Shown here piece by piece: positions 1 to 15,057 of a stretch of 64,000 nt of DNA. The stretch covers positions 13,330,001 to 13,394,000 of the forward strand of contig OZ316897.1 of the NCBI GenBank assembly GCA_973895155.1, in the 5' to 3' direction. Each line of letters starts with the position of its first letter. Position 1 is the first letter of the stretch. Source of the stretch: Marsupella aquatica (lineage: Eukaryota; Marchantiophyta). Under the pieces are notes generated by a model. It was given only the letters and a program-made list of their open reading frames with translations, was not told the DNA's origin and ran no database searches. A program made the translations under genes and the position numbers.

Positions 1-897
1 AGAGTTTCGAGGAAAGGATTGAGAAGGGAAGAGGTTGTGTAGGGCACTAAAAAGTAGGCAGGGCTTGGTCGTCTGGTGGATCTGTCGATCGATCGAACGA
101 ACGGACGAACAAACGATCGAACGTTAATAGGCGGACGGGAGGGAGGGAGGGAGGAAGGACAGGCGGATGTTATTGTTGTTCTCGCGACGATTGTGTTTTG
201 TGTTGGCAGGTTGATTGATTCGTCGTTCGACGGACTTACTGCCGAGCGGGAGGAATCAGACGATACGAGTGAGTACGGAGGGAGTAGTGTGAGTACTTAG
301 TACCTCGGTGAGTGGCATCTGGCGATCAGGGCACTGGGTTTCTCGATTTGTTTGGAGTACATTGTTGGGAGACGAACGAAAGGACGGACGGACGGACGGA
401 CGGACGGGCGGACATACAGGAGGATAGATAGAGAGAGAAAGAGAAAGACGGGTTAAGGGAGATATCGCGGCTGGCTTAGGGCTGGAGCACTGCAGCAGGG
501 CATTTACGGATTTGGATAGGTTTTGCCGATTGCATTGGTGAGGAAGACAGGAGGATCACTTGTCTAAGCGCAGCGCGGCACGGCAGGGTAGGGCACAGCG
601 AAGGTGAGCAAGGAGTACGGCGTGTATTCTATAGCGTCGCATTGCGTTTGGTTTGGTTTGGTTTGGTTTGGTTTTGTTGTGTCCCCTTTTGATCTCTGCG
701 GAATTTCAATGCTACGCGTGGGGATCGAAGTGTGCGATGAGTGAATTGATCCGAGCCTCTTGTGTCCTGTGTCCGGCTGCTTGCGTGAAGGTGTAGCAAA
801 ATTTGCGCTAGCAGCAGGAGACGTAGAAGACTGATACCAAAAGGAACAGAAACATTAGTTGTAGCCACTTGCAAGAAGAACAAACAGCGAAGACGGG
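1..897 (+). promoter_or_regulatory. 5' flank and leader of the RABE gene
   Basis: No protein gene is seen here. The stretch is purine-rich with simple repeats: a GGAC-type tetranucleotide run near 383-410, a GGGA-type run near 138-155 and a GGTTT run near 651-672. It lies directly upstream of the RABE start codon and probably holds its promoter and leader. No TATA box or transcription start could be assigned. Confidence 0.4.
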
Positions 898-3371
<2,474 letters not shown>

Positions 3372-5249
3372 AATGGTGCAGATGGAGGATCAATTCTTGC
3401 GGATGGCTCGACAGTGCGCATGGACTTGATGCATTGAGAGGCTGGATGCACATGTACGCATCCAACCAATTGAGGATATGCAGGAAATCGGGTTGCTGTT
3501 CTCACACTCAAGGTTGCTTAAGTCGGCTGCTCACGGATGTAGAATAAGCTTTGTGGTGCTTCCAGAGGAGTGAAAGAGCCACCGTCATTCGTGACATCCA
3601 GACTTCTATCTTGTACTAGGATGAATAAGGAGAGCAGATTCTTGTTGATCGTTTATTCTTTTTCGTCCCTGATTTCTCAAAGCTTCTGCAGAGAACTAAG
3701 GTACAGTTGGCAGCAATCAATCCTTGTGCAGTGGTCAGATTGATTTTCTTGATAAGTAGGACGATCGTCCAATGAGGTCCCCTGAAGTAGATTTAAACCA
3801 CCTGTAATTACTGTGATTGGATTTCTTGACGGGAATGGAAAAACATCACCCCCTTAGTGGCAAAACCCAGTTTTCAGCTTTTGTGACAGCTGTATCACTA
3901 TGTCCAGTTGCCCGGGATGGGCAGGCAGGCAACCAGTATCTCTTTCCTTGGGAGTCACAAAAACAGATAATCTTATTTGGTTAGCCAGATGCAATTTTGT
4001 ATTATTGGATGATCCATTGAGATTTAGTGGTAGTTGAAATAACATTTGCAAAGATGTAGCCTTGGTGCCAATCGTTGTCCTTTATTTTGCCAGAGCTTGA
4101 TTGGACCTTAAATTTGAGCTGTGCTTGTCGTGTCCTTTATTTGAACTCTCACTGTAAAGAGAGATGGTCAATAGCCATGACGGTCCGTTTCGGTAGAAAC
4201 TACATTCCAGATAATCTTGCTCACAATTCAAAATATATCTTGGATGGCAGAGAACGCCCAGCTTGCACTCCAAGATAAATTTACTTGCCTACAATGTCTT
4301 TCCATCTCTTTGTTCAGACAAGAAATGATTTCACATCTTGTATATCTGAAAGTAATATAGCTGTTGCTGATAATTCTTTGTGGACAATAGCTGACAATGT
4401 GTTTTCTGTGCTCTGTTATTGCCTGGCTTGAAATCTGAGTGCATATGTGATATTGTTTTCACACTCGACAGAAACAACACAGGTGCCTTCCGATGTATCA
4501 GACATTAGTTTAAGCCGAGGTCAATAATCTAAGGATAAGAAAACTTATTTTGGATGAAGCAGGTAGGGAATACTAGGAATTGTGAGAAACCGTATAACTA
4601 ATATAATCTTGACAGAAATGGCCGTCAGAAAGCTGATCTTCACCGATCTGGGCGAAGTCCGGTGATTCACTCAAAAGCTATCACACCAAATGCTGTCCGA
4701 GTGGTTATGGTCCAGTATGGAAACCTGGGAGCTATGGTTTAAAATAACGTGACTGGTCGGGCTCTCTTCTTGTGTCACATCCATTCGACTGACTGTTATT
4801 TTCGCGTCATGTGGGTTGGTTTCATCGTGAATTATAGATACACAACTTGGGGTTGGTTTCTCATGAGTTACTTTGATTTGTGGGGATGTCCCACAAGAAC
4901 TATTGGCTGTTGTACAAGTCTCACCATCAGATATACTGTCAAGTCGTAGCATTCCCATGGGAACTGGTGGGATAGGAGCTTCGCTGTTGGAAACTTGTTT
5001 GATGGTACTGGCTTTCACATCGCCAACAAGTTTGTTTTCCACTCGCATGAATCAGAAGACAAGTTACGGCATTGATGCGGGATCACTAAAATTCTAATGA
5101 AATATGTTGAATATAGCTATTCCTCGTAATTTTCTGTGGCTGATGTACTCTTCGAAGGTGTGAACTCGGAAGAGTGGTAAAGAGGGAAAATGGGAATGTC
5201 GCGTACTAAATCTCTGTGAAACCAAGAAGCACAATCTATCTTCAATGAT
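3372..5249. other. Intergenic, downstream of RABE; no recognised gene
   Basis: Holds the unmapped 3' UTR of RABE and then AT-rich sequence. One minus-strand frame (4671-5048, 125 aa, rich in Ser, Thr and His) is open, but it resembles no family I know and has no clear splice context, so it is not called a gene. Confidence 0.4.
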
Positions 5250-5580
5250 GCATTATCTAAACGAGCACTTACAGAGCTGAGTCTATCTTAGAACTTCAAG
5301 AACTTCATGAATATCCTTTATACAACCACTGCTAAAGAACAAAACTCTCCAAACCAAGGGACAAGGATCCCAAAGGCCGGAGACCTAGTAAGGGGACAAC
5401 ACAAGGGACCAATCCGCATTATCTAAAAGAGCACTTACAGCTGAGTCTACCATAGACCTTCCAGAACTTCATGAATATCCTTTATACAGCCCACTGCTAA
5501 TGAACAAAACTCTCCAAACCAAGGGACAAGGATCCCAAAGGCGGGAGACCTAATAAGGGGACAACACAAGGGACCAATCC
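5250..5580. repeat. Two-copy tandem repeat, about 165 bp per unit
   Basis: Unit 1 (5250-5415) and unit 2 (5416-5580) align end to end with only scattered differences. Both begin GCATTATCTAAA/CGAGCACTTAC-like and end GGGACAACACAAGGGACCAATC. The core (TTTATACA, then AGGGACAAGGATCCCAAAGG) is also recognisable at about 61033-61125, so the unit derives from a dispersed repeat family that was locally duplicated. Confidence 0.85.
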
Positions 5581-7640
5581 TAGAAGGGCAAAAGGGCCAA
5601 AATTCATGAAACAGACTTCATAGACTTTATTTGCGGCCGGTTGACGAGATGAAAACGCACTTTAGTACACGCCAAACTATTGCAATCGATCTCTCTTTGC
5701 AAGGAGTACCAATGCATCTTTGCTGGAGATGTGAAATTAGGGCTATGCGCACTAATCGCACAGCCCTTATTTTTCAGTCTCACATGAACTAGTGTGAATC
5801 ACATTAATTTTGGTGTCACTCTAATGCAGTTCACATTAAGTCACACCTTTCTTGGCACTAATCATAGTGTTCACATCACATTAGTTCAAGTGCTGAAAGA
5901 CTAAGCTTTAGTGAGTTTAGTGACAACATTCTCTAACCCAGCAGCTTCATTAAGGCTTCAGGAGTGTATATGCGCAAGCAAACAATGACTTGAAGAATTG
6001 ACTTCATTACTTAAGTTACAATTACTGCAAAGGCCGTTGAGTACAATTCAATATCAAGTGCGCTGGGTATCACAACACACAAGAGATAGCAGAGGGTATA
6101 AAACTCATAATCAGAGGGCCAACAGTACAACCTTGGTTGAGTGTACAAGGATGGGAGAAGGCCAGCCAATTGCTGTCAATCCCAATTTTTGCAAATCTAT
6201 GCCAATTTTAGGATAGGGCGCCCCAGTAGGAAAAGCATTGTAGGGAAGTATGCGAATAAACATGAGTCAGTGTCCAATTCTATAAATGAAGCCTACTTCA
6301 TTCCAAAAATTGAAATGGCACCCCTCATTGGATACTGCAGTGCTCTTGTGGTCAACTGCTTGAATAGTATGACTCAACAAACACAATTAGCGTGATTCCC
6401 CATAAAAATTGTTTTGGGACACAAATTAGTGTGAAACACTCATTGTTTACTCAAACTAATTGAGGTGGATAGTGTACTTGTTGATTGACATGTGCAGACA
6501 CTGAAGTTGTGTAGAGTAAGATAATGGTAAATTCCACTGTCAAGGAAACTAAGACCTTTGAAATCGTTAAGAAGTTTGGGATTTTGTACCCCATCTGAAG
6601 AAGCATGCACGTCCTTATTCCATGAATTGTTATACATTTTGTTCAGACACAAATGCTAGGCAAATATGTTTGTGCTGGCTGCTAACCTTTGAAAGAGCTT
6701 ACTCTAAACCGACCGCCACAATCAATTTAAATATAACTCTAGCTCCCTGTATGGTGCTGATTCCTTGGCGAGGTTTTCCATTCACCTCCTTCCCCTACTC
6801 TTCAAAACCCCTCTCCCTTCCCCTTTCTTTAAATCCCCAGATTTTGAGACCTATCCCTTCCTCTTTTTGTAAATCCCCAGATTTTGGGACCTATCTGGAC
6901 TGGGAGAAAACGCAACAATTGCTGCTGCTTGTCTAGAGTGGGGTTTTCATAGAAAACAAAAGGGTGACAAACTCTTCTGTGTACAGCTCCAAGAGGGGGA
7001 GCTAAAGTAGGAAGAACTGTACTCTGCTTATGATACTACTGGCAAAACTAGCCGGTATATTCTCTTCTCTTATTTCACAGATTTTGGACTTGTTACCCCA
7101 TTCTTTGAGCCCAAACTTATTTTGTGCCTGCTACCAATAATTTCTGAGTGAGGCGGACAGTTGGATGGACCAAAAAATTGACCTCAGAATTCTAGACCCC
7201 AGAATTGTGGATACTAAAATGGTGAGCATTTATACAAATTAAATGTGCAGCTTTAGCCAACGTAACATTTCATAATGCTCCAACTGCATCAACTTGGGCC
7301 TTTGGCAATTAGTAGTGCATTTTTCCTCTCCAGTTCAAACACCCCAACCCAAACCCAGTCCCCAGCCATCCACAAGTGCGCTCTACCTCACTGCCTCCCC
7401 CCCCCCAAATCCACACACATACACACACAAACCTCCTCATCCCCACCAGTATGTCCAGGAGTTTAACTTGAATTGAATCTAGAATCTAATTTGAGAACCA
7501 CTCACTGGTTTTCAACATATGAACCCCCTCTCTATCAGGACTTCGTCTAAATAGCCCCTTATTGCAGTTCTTGCCATTGGGATCCTGTTCTTTGGCAGCG
7601 TTATGTCTAACTAGCCTGATGCCTAAGCGTTACACAAAAG
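5581..7640. other. Intergenic; no gene seen
   Basis: AT-rich sequence without a recognisable gene. It contains a two-copy tandem repeat of about 42 bp (6810-6891, each copy with TAAATCCCCAGATTTTG) and a short poly-C run near 7399-7412. Open frames here are short and unlike known proteins. Confidence 0.4.
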
Positions 7641-7644
7641 ATGT

Positions 7645-8060
7645 TGGCATGAGGAAAATATGTCGATGAGAGAAAAACAGTTTGAGGTGAGAAAAAGATG
7701 TAGGGGAGAGAAAATACGACGAGGTGAGAACAGGGGTGAGAAAAAGATATAAAGATGAGGAAAAGTTGTCAAGGAGCAAAAAGATGTCATGGGAAGATAA
7801 AGATGACAAAATGTGAAAAAGATTAGATATATGTCGAGGTGAGAAAAGATCTCGAGGTGAGGAAAATGTGTAAGATGAGAAAAGATCTTGAGGTGAGAAA
7901 AGATGTCAAGATGAGAAAAATATCTTGAGGTGAGACAAAAATGTCATGGTGAAGTAAAGATGTCAACGTGGGAAAAAGATGGCTAAATGAGGAAAAAGTC
8001 AAGGCAAGGAAAAAAATGTTGAAAGAGACATGTATATGTAAAGGTTAGAAAAATATGTGA
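7645..8060. repeat. Degenerate A/G-rich minisatellite
   Basis: The words GATGAGAAAAAGATGT, GAGGTGAGAAAAGATGT and variants recur every 15-25 bases across the interval. Unit length is irregular, so this is an old or slippage-prone purine array rather than a clean satellite. Confidence 0.7.
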
Positions 8061-8660
8061 AGATGAGAAAATATTTCACGGCAAGGCAAAAATAATGTGC
8101 TTGGACTCTATGATCACAAGAAAACATGTGCTTTTTTCATTTTAGTTTTCAGAGAAAGAAATATTCTCTATATTTTATTTATATTCAAAATTATTTCAAA
8201 ATTTCCAATTTTTAGAATTATTTATGTATGAATAAATTTAATTAGTTTTGAATGAAATTTTTCATTGTGGCAGGCAAAGGGCACTTTGGGCAAGAACCTA
8301 TTTCTGAACGGGTGTATGGATAGATCTGACGGCATGGACAAACTAATGTTTTGATGAACGGTCAAGATTGATTCTTACTTTGTAAAGGAACAGGATCCAG
8401 GTTATTGTAAAGGGAGGTCTCCTTGATCCCCGCTCATTGCTAAAGGCCCTCCCCATTTCCTTTGTCCTATTAGATCCCTTTTTGCTTGGGAACAGTGCAC
8501 TCCATCTTCATTCAACACTATTAATTTTTCTTTTTGTTTTATTCTTTTTCTCTAGTCAGACTCTTTCATATTTCTCAGTTTTGGGCGCTGTACTCCAAAT
8601 TTGAATGACAACTACAGTAGGCTATAAAAAGGCGCAACCTTCTATTATAGCTTTTGATAA
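8061..8660. other. Intergenic AT-rich sequence; nothing recognised
   Basis: No gene or clear repeat. The AT-rich part (8130-8260) loosely resembles the dispersed repeat at 25690-25995, but the match is too weak to call. Confidence 0.3.
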
Positions 8661-8750
8661 CAGCCCTTGGGTTAAAGCCTTCTTGGCAGTTAGGTAGGAA
8701 GAGGTCAGCCCTTGGGTTAAAGCCTTTTAGGCAGTTAGGTGGGAAGAGGT
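8661..8750. repeat. Two-copy 45-bp tandem repeat
   Basis: CAGCCCTTGGGTTAAAGCCT begins at 8661 and again at 8706. Each copy continues through GGCAGTTAGGT and GGAAGAGGT, with a few substitutions between them. Confidence 0.8.
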
Positions 8751-10714
8751 CTTGTCCTCCCCAGTTGACCCTGCATTTCACCTCTTCTAGATTGTATGCA
8801 TTCACATTTATCTTTCGAAGAGGGACTTAACCGGGCCCCTCCTTCATCTTGAGGACTTGAAGGACCCCAAACATCAATTTAGGGACTTGACCAGGCCCTT
8901 CTGGCAGTGGACCGTTTGAAATTCATAAGTATAGTAACACCGGCAGCAGTCAATGTTGGGTCCGCCTCGGCTATACAGGGCCCCACAAGACATGCAGAAT
9001 GCTAATGCAGAGGCACATACATGGTGTCCTAAAATGTACGCTAAGTTAGTCCCCTAGAATATACGCAGATGAATGATACATCATTCTTACATGGAAAGTT
9101 GGATGCCCTACCCCAGTTAAGTAGTACTTCTCAAAATAAGAAGTAAAAGATAAAGGAGGTTTGATTCAGATTTTTTCATAATGTAAGGGATATTTAACAT
9201 GCTCCAAGGCATGCCCTCAACAGGGGATATGTGTTTTGTTTTTTTGTTTTTGTTGGGGAGGGGGTGAAGCTATGTAGGAAGAAATGGAAAGCCCCACCCT
9301 TAGACAAGCAGATGTCTTTGGCCAAGCAGATCTGGATATCAGGCCTATTGTAAGCTGGGATGAGATTGTATTATATTATTTTCCATAAAATTTGTCATTG
9401 AAACTTGGTTTGAGAATAGTAGTAAGTCCTATTGCAACTTGTGCAATTTACTCCAAGTTGGGCAATTTACTCCAAGTTTGTCATTATTTTGTGTATTAAA
9501 GCTGGAAGTGGGAAATTGCTGATGAGCAAAGCAACTATTTGGTTGAAGAAACATTGATTAAATTCCTTGACCACATTGGAAGTAGTTGTTTACGCAAGTT
9601 TCATGTTGGAACTAGTGGCTATGGTGGCCTACATAATTTTGACAAGTGTCAAATTAAACCATTATATTATTTGGGAGGCAATCTGTTTGCCCATCCCTTA
9701 ACATATTTTAATTTAGAGATACCATGGTTGTTATCTGTCAGATTCACTCCAAACCTATGCTAGTGAATACCAGAATTATTATTGACTGAACAAAGTCTCG
9801 TTTTAGTAGTGGTGGTGGGGCCCTCATCCCTCCCAGCACATCAGGGGGAGGGGTCACTAGGGGATGGCTCTCTTTGGCAAAACTATGGCTCTAAAATGGG
9901 TAAACAATGATTGAGCACTATATGGACAAAATATGGGGAGGTCGCGCTTCGTTAGTCTTGGTGTGACCAAAGAGTTGTTTGACGTTGGACCTGACTTTTC
10001 TGGAATTATAAACCTTCCACCTGCGTGGTGCTGAGCTCCTTTATGCAACTCATAAAAGTAAGTATAGTTCCATCACGCAGGCCCTCCACAAAACATTAAC
10101 TATTCTCATTTTAGGATGTAATGCAAGGCTACAATATTATGCTCCTGTTTTCATTCTTAATTTAAGACATATAGATGGGAGAGTCATTATTACAAGAAAC
10201 ATATAAGTGACAAAATTCTTTCCAATTCACAAGGACCCCACATGTTTTTCTTAGTGGGCCTGAAATGTTAATGAATATTTACTCCTTGGCACACAAATAT
10301 CAATCATCTAACCCTCTTCTCTTTGGGCTCTTTGCATTGGTCTTCCTAGATTTTCCTTTTTATTTCCTTCCCTTTACTGGATCAGATGATCAGACCCTTC
10401 TTTTCCAACATACATCTGTTGCTCGTTCAGCTAGATAGATAGTGACTTGAAACAAACCAACACACTCAACATCTAGCCAGGTTTCACTATCAGATGATCA
10501 GACATGTCCTCTACCCCCTAAGTGCAACCTTTGGGGTCTGACTTCCATGAAAAGGCATATTTCCCGTGCTATGAAGCATAAGGTCATTTGGTTGATTCCA
10601 AAAGGAAGACTTAATTAATTTGTTTGTAAAGACTTTAAATCCAATTTTAAGACTGATAAGATAAGGTAAGAGCTTTTGTTCCAAAATTTTGAATATTCCA
10701 AAACAATACAGGTG

Positions 10715-10754
<40 letters not shown>

Positions 10755-11004
10755 TTTCCTTTAGGTTTTAGGGTGTTCCAGCCTTGAGTCCAAACTTTGC
10801 ACTTGATGGGGGGTGGCTCCACATAGTCAGACCCCAAAAATGCAACACCCTTTCCAACCCTTAACATTGGATTGGGTCTCTTACTTTGCTCCCACCCGGA
10901 AAGATTGTACGCCCGGATCTACATTGAGGTTAAGTTGAGGAGCCCTACATAGATCGTCTGACTGGAGTCAGAGGATCTCCTTTCGCATTAACAGTCCGAT
11001 GCAG
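8751..11004. other. Intergenic; no gene seen
   Basis: No recognisable coding sequence. It contains a TA dinucleotide run (10718-10750) and a repeated word ATCAGATGATCAGAC at about 10381 and 10489. Open frames (for example 9539-9763) are short and unmatched. Confidence 0.4.
10718..10750. repeat. (TA)n microsatellite
   Basis: An uninterrupted run of TA dinucleotides, about 16 units. Confidence 0.95.
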
Positions 11005-12014
11005 CAGGTTTGATCAAGTTCCAAAAAAAAATGGTTTCCTGGGTAGAGGTTTTGGGCATGCGATCAAGACGTGTCTTGTATGGCATCCAATATGTTGTCG
11101 TGAGTTTTTGGTCACAAATACGGTGTCGTACAACACATTTGTTATGTCGTACAATTGAGCGCAAAACACTATTTTACGCGCCAATATTTAGGGTTTAGAT
11201 TTTTTTTTTGCATCCCTCTATTTTGGAGGGTACCTATTTACTCTCCTGTTTTCGGTGAACATAACAATAAGATCTGTCATTCATTGGAATGGGAACGCAT
11301 TTACCATCACATATTTTCTCGCACCTGAGATATCATATTTTCACCACTGTGTACTCTCTAGACTAAAAAAACTTTCTTCGCCTTTCCTATGCCCAACAAA
11401 ATGCACATCCAACACAAGAGATAGAATTTCGGATGAAATCAATGGTATTTGTTTTTGTAATCTTTACTTGTATGGTAGGGCACAAAAAAAACTTGAGTAA
11501 TATCTGGTGCAAAAAATTTGATATGACAGCAGGTACGCACATGCATGTCCCCTGTGCAATAATTTTGGTATGACAAAACCTGTGCGACAAATTTCCTATC
11601 GTATCTCGCGATACCTATGTTGCAAACATTTTTGACTGGGTACTACAAGACAAGAAACATCTGGTCTGGTGCAAAATATTTTCTAAAGCACACCTCTGGA
11701 CTGGAGTTATCACATCACACGAAACAGTGCACAAAATTCTGTCTCGCGGGTTGGTGTGAAAAATTTGGCACCGCAGGAAATCATGTGCACAACTGAAACT
11801 TTGAGTGTGCGGAAAAAAATCATTCTTTATTGAGTTGGAAAAAAAAACTACAAAGTTAGTTGAGGGAGCCAATGGAGAGGCCGGCCAGAAATAATCCACC
11901 TGTTCCATCATTATTAGTAGGACTCCCTGAAATTTGACTTTCTGCCACCGGATACTTTCTGGCCGGCAAGCCCCATCTGTTGCCAAGAGTTCTGGCAGGC
12001 CTTGCATTAGCATG

Positions 12015-12340
12015 AAGGTACCCTTATCAGTGAAGGTACTTTTATCAATAGGTACGTTTTTCAACGATGGTACTTTGATCAATGAGGGTACCCTTATCAA
12101 TGAGGGTACTCTTATCAATGAGGGTACCCTTAGCAATGAGGGTACTTTTATTAGTGAGGGTACTCTTATCAATGGGTACATTTATCAACGATAGTATTTT
12201 GATCAATGAGGGTACTCTTATCTCCTAAGGGTACCCTTGTGCATGAGGGTAGTACTCTTATCAATGAGGGTACTCTTATGAGTACTCTTATCAAAGGGAA
12301 CGCTTATCAACGATGGTACTTTGATCACTGAGGGTACCCC
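12015..12340. repeat. 18-bp minisatellite (GGTACNCTTATCAATGAG)
   Basis: About 15 degenerate copies of an 18-base unit, built around GGTAC-CTTATCAATGAG, some shortened or interrupted. The period is a multiple of three, so it creates a spurious repetitive open frame on the minus strand. It sits inside the inverted-end element at 11005-13365. Confidence 0.9.
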
Positions 12341-12655
12341 ATGAAGGTGGTCTGTGCCGGCAGAAGGACTCTGAACGTATTGAAAAGAGCCTAAACCTCA
12401 CCGGACCGGCATTTTGGGTATTGCAAGGACAAATACCGGCCAAAGTACATGCCTGAATTTACCTGCTCTCTGTTGGTTCCCTAAACCAGGGGTGATTTTT
12501 TTCATCGAATCTGTACGTTGTATCTTAGTTTTTTTCACACATGATGTAAACCGTACATAATGTGAAAGTGGGGGAGAAGAAAAAAAGCAAAAACCAAGCA
12601 AACCAAAAAAAATTCAGCTTTTTCGGGGAAGAAAAAAAAACTCCAGCTTCAGACG

Positions 12656-12672
12656 CGGGGGGGGGGGGGGGG
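12656..12672. repeat. Poly-G run
   Basis: Uninterrupted guanine run of about 17 bases in otherwise A-rich sequence; likely slippage-prone in sequencing. Confidence 0.9.
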
Positions 12673-13365
12673 AACTTGAGGGAGGGCGGGGAAGGAAAAA
12701 CAATATGAGCTTCAGGGAAGGGAAATTTTAAGATTTTAGATGATGGGAAAACTTCAGGTAAAAGTCGAATGTTTTTGTAGTAGTTGAAAATTAGAGCCGG
12801 GAGTTTTGAACGTATCTATTCTCTTCGACGGGTGAATTCGTTTCATCTACCTTGTTCCCCAGAAAGGCAAGCATTGTGCGTCGATTGAAGTGCAAAGAAG
12901 ATAGGACGGTATTTTCTTTCCTGGGTATCGATCAAGAGGCACGTTATTTAAATATGGGGTACCATTTATACTAGTAAACAATTCTCTCTTTACATTCAAT
13001 ATAAATGGACCCCAAACTCCCCTACCCCATTTTGGTCTGGTCTAGTTTTACTTCTCTATACCTCCCTATAAATTTCATACTCACATTATATATTTTTATT
13101 TTTACAGTCAACCCTAGATTTTCAGAACCTAGAAACGACGTGTGCGGTGCGCTTTACACAAATCAAAATTTGTTTTTCGCTGGTCTCACATGACCTGCCA
13201 ATTTTTCCTCGCACTGGACACTGGCATCTAGATAAAAACACTACTCAAATGGATGGTTGTAGGACATAACAAATGTGTTGTACGACACTGCATTTATGGC
13301 CGAAAACTCAGGACAACACATTGGATGCCATAGTCTTGAGGGAACTTGATAAATTCCGCAGGCAG

Positions 13366-15057
13366 CCTATCGTTTGAAACACCCTAATAAAATAACCCTA
13401 ATGAACTAAATTTCAGCAAAAATACTCTATCATCGATCTTATCCTTGCCCAAAAATATTGAGAAAAAAATCTCCATATGGCCGCGAATACTGTAGTGTAC
13501 ATAATCGGCGGGCCAGAGTTTGTTTGAGCTCACGACGTGCTCACATGACCAACCCAACCACTCCAATTACAGTACTCTCCGCTCGTGTGGAGCAACCAGG
13601 TTTGAACCCGGCACCTATCGCGTTCCCACACACATACGACCCTAATATCTGATCCTATTATCCTAAGGACCTGTCGAGGACTCTCTGCGAGCCCTACGTA
13701 AAGTACTGTACATCATTCTCACGGTGTCGACATAATTGTATTCCTCCTACAAGGCACCGCACGGGGGAACGGTGGAGGTGGACGACTTTTATTACTTCGT
13801 GTTTTAAATAAATTTGGGACCTTATTCCATTGATTAGCTCTGCGCATAGATACCTGAGTGCCATTCTGTTTTGCCCAATAAGTAGGTAATTATTAGAGTT
13901 TTGGATACAACTAACAATATATTTTGGAATTCTTTATGAATACTCGAGATTTCTGTCCTGCAAGTTTCAAGAGTATTTTAATCACCTTGGTAGGACAGAA
14001 CTGTAACAAAACGGTACTTTGAGAGTCCACAAAGTGATATGGGTGAAGTCACAATGTAATGTACAAGGAAACTAGGGAGAGGTGGAGGAGGAGGATTGGA
14101 AGAATCATCAAAATCAAGGGTGGTGGACGAGTGGGCTTGTTTGGGGTGGTCTGGAGTGGGGGTGAACATGGAACTGAAGGAACTTTTGTGAAGTCACATC
14201 TTATTGTTTTGCCACCCAGTTTGTGCAAGACTTGCAAAAACAATGTATACTCTGAAGTCATTATTTACACCAGAAAGGTTTAATTTCCACTATCCATGCA
14301 TAACCTGGATCTACCAGATTTCACCATTAAAAACAGTTTTTTTCTTGAAATTGTGAGCAAACTGCCACGGGAGAGAGGAGCAAGGGAAGAATGGAATGTG
14401 CAAAAAGGAGTAAATAGTGGACACTTCCCTTTATATATGACCAGTGGGGATTGATCATTCTTAATGATTTACATGACAAAGCTTTTCTAGGTGTGACATA
14501 GACCTCAGAAACTGTTGCTAGCAGGGCCCAAAGTCTGGAAAAATTGGGGCCAAATGTTAGATCAATATAGTGATGGGACTGAAAACAGCCCCAGAATACA
14601 TTACCCTAATGAATTGTCAAAACTATGTGAACACTAGATATTATTAGGGCGTTTCAAATATGCCCATTTTTCTGCTTTGATTGTGACTGGATGTGTTGTG
14701 GTTTGGGACAACAATCATGACTGGTCGGGCATCGATTGCAAAGCCTGACCAATCATGCCCAGGACAACAAGAGGTCCCGATTTCACAGTAAACAGAATAA
14801 CATTCAATGTGTCATGAGACAATTAATTTTTCCATACCTCAAAAAATAATTACCCAGTTGTACCTTGTTGCGGTGCTCGGGACTGCCTCACAGGCCTCCA
14901 GTGAGGTGCATGTTTTTTAGTATATGAGATGCCGTATTAACTGAGCCAATTTTTTAATCATCTTCCTGTAGCTTTGGTCATGGCCTGATTTATTTTTTGA
15001 CCAACTCAGATGGCACCACCTTACTGTTGCTGTGAGAGGACAAAAAGGAGGGAATCT
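13366..15057. other. Intergenic; tRNA-like B-box and a small hairpin only
   Basis: No gene was recognised. On the minus strand near 13598-13612 a sequence fits the RNA polymerase III B-box (GGGTTCAAACC), with a weak A-box about 45 bases before it, possibly a decayed SINE. A hairpin (CATGACTGGTCGGGC against GCCTGACCAATCATG) lies at about 14714-14758. Confidence 0.3.

Larger units (their letters stand above)
11005..13365. mobile_element. Non-autonomous DNA-transposon-like element with long inverted ends
   Basis: The left end (about 11005-11160) and the right end (about 13256-13365, read on the minus strand) are homologous. Both read ATCAAGTTCC, then TATGGCATCCAAT(A/G)TGTTGTC, GAGTTTT(T/C)GG and GTGTCGTACAACACATTTGT. 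The interval of about 2.35 kb between the outer ends contains an 18-bp minisatellite and homopolymer runs but no transposase I recognise. Inverted termini with non-coding content suit a non-autonomous class II element. Exact ends and target duplication were not resolved, so the superfamily is unknown. Confidence 0.65.

Noticed and set aside
4671-5048. A 125-codon minus-strand frame
   Set aside because: No family resemblance, no splice context and no close homologue known to me; not enough to call a gene.
11615-12181. A 188-codon frame with repeated S-L-I-R-V-P units
   Set aside because: Created by the 18-bp minisatellite, whose period is a multiple of three; the remainder matches nothing.
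13560-13690. tRNA-like B-box on the minus strand
   Set aside because: The B-box fits but the A-box is weak and no acceptor, D or anticodon stem pairs properly; kept only as a possible decayed SINE in the region note.
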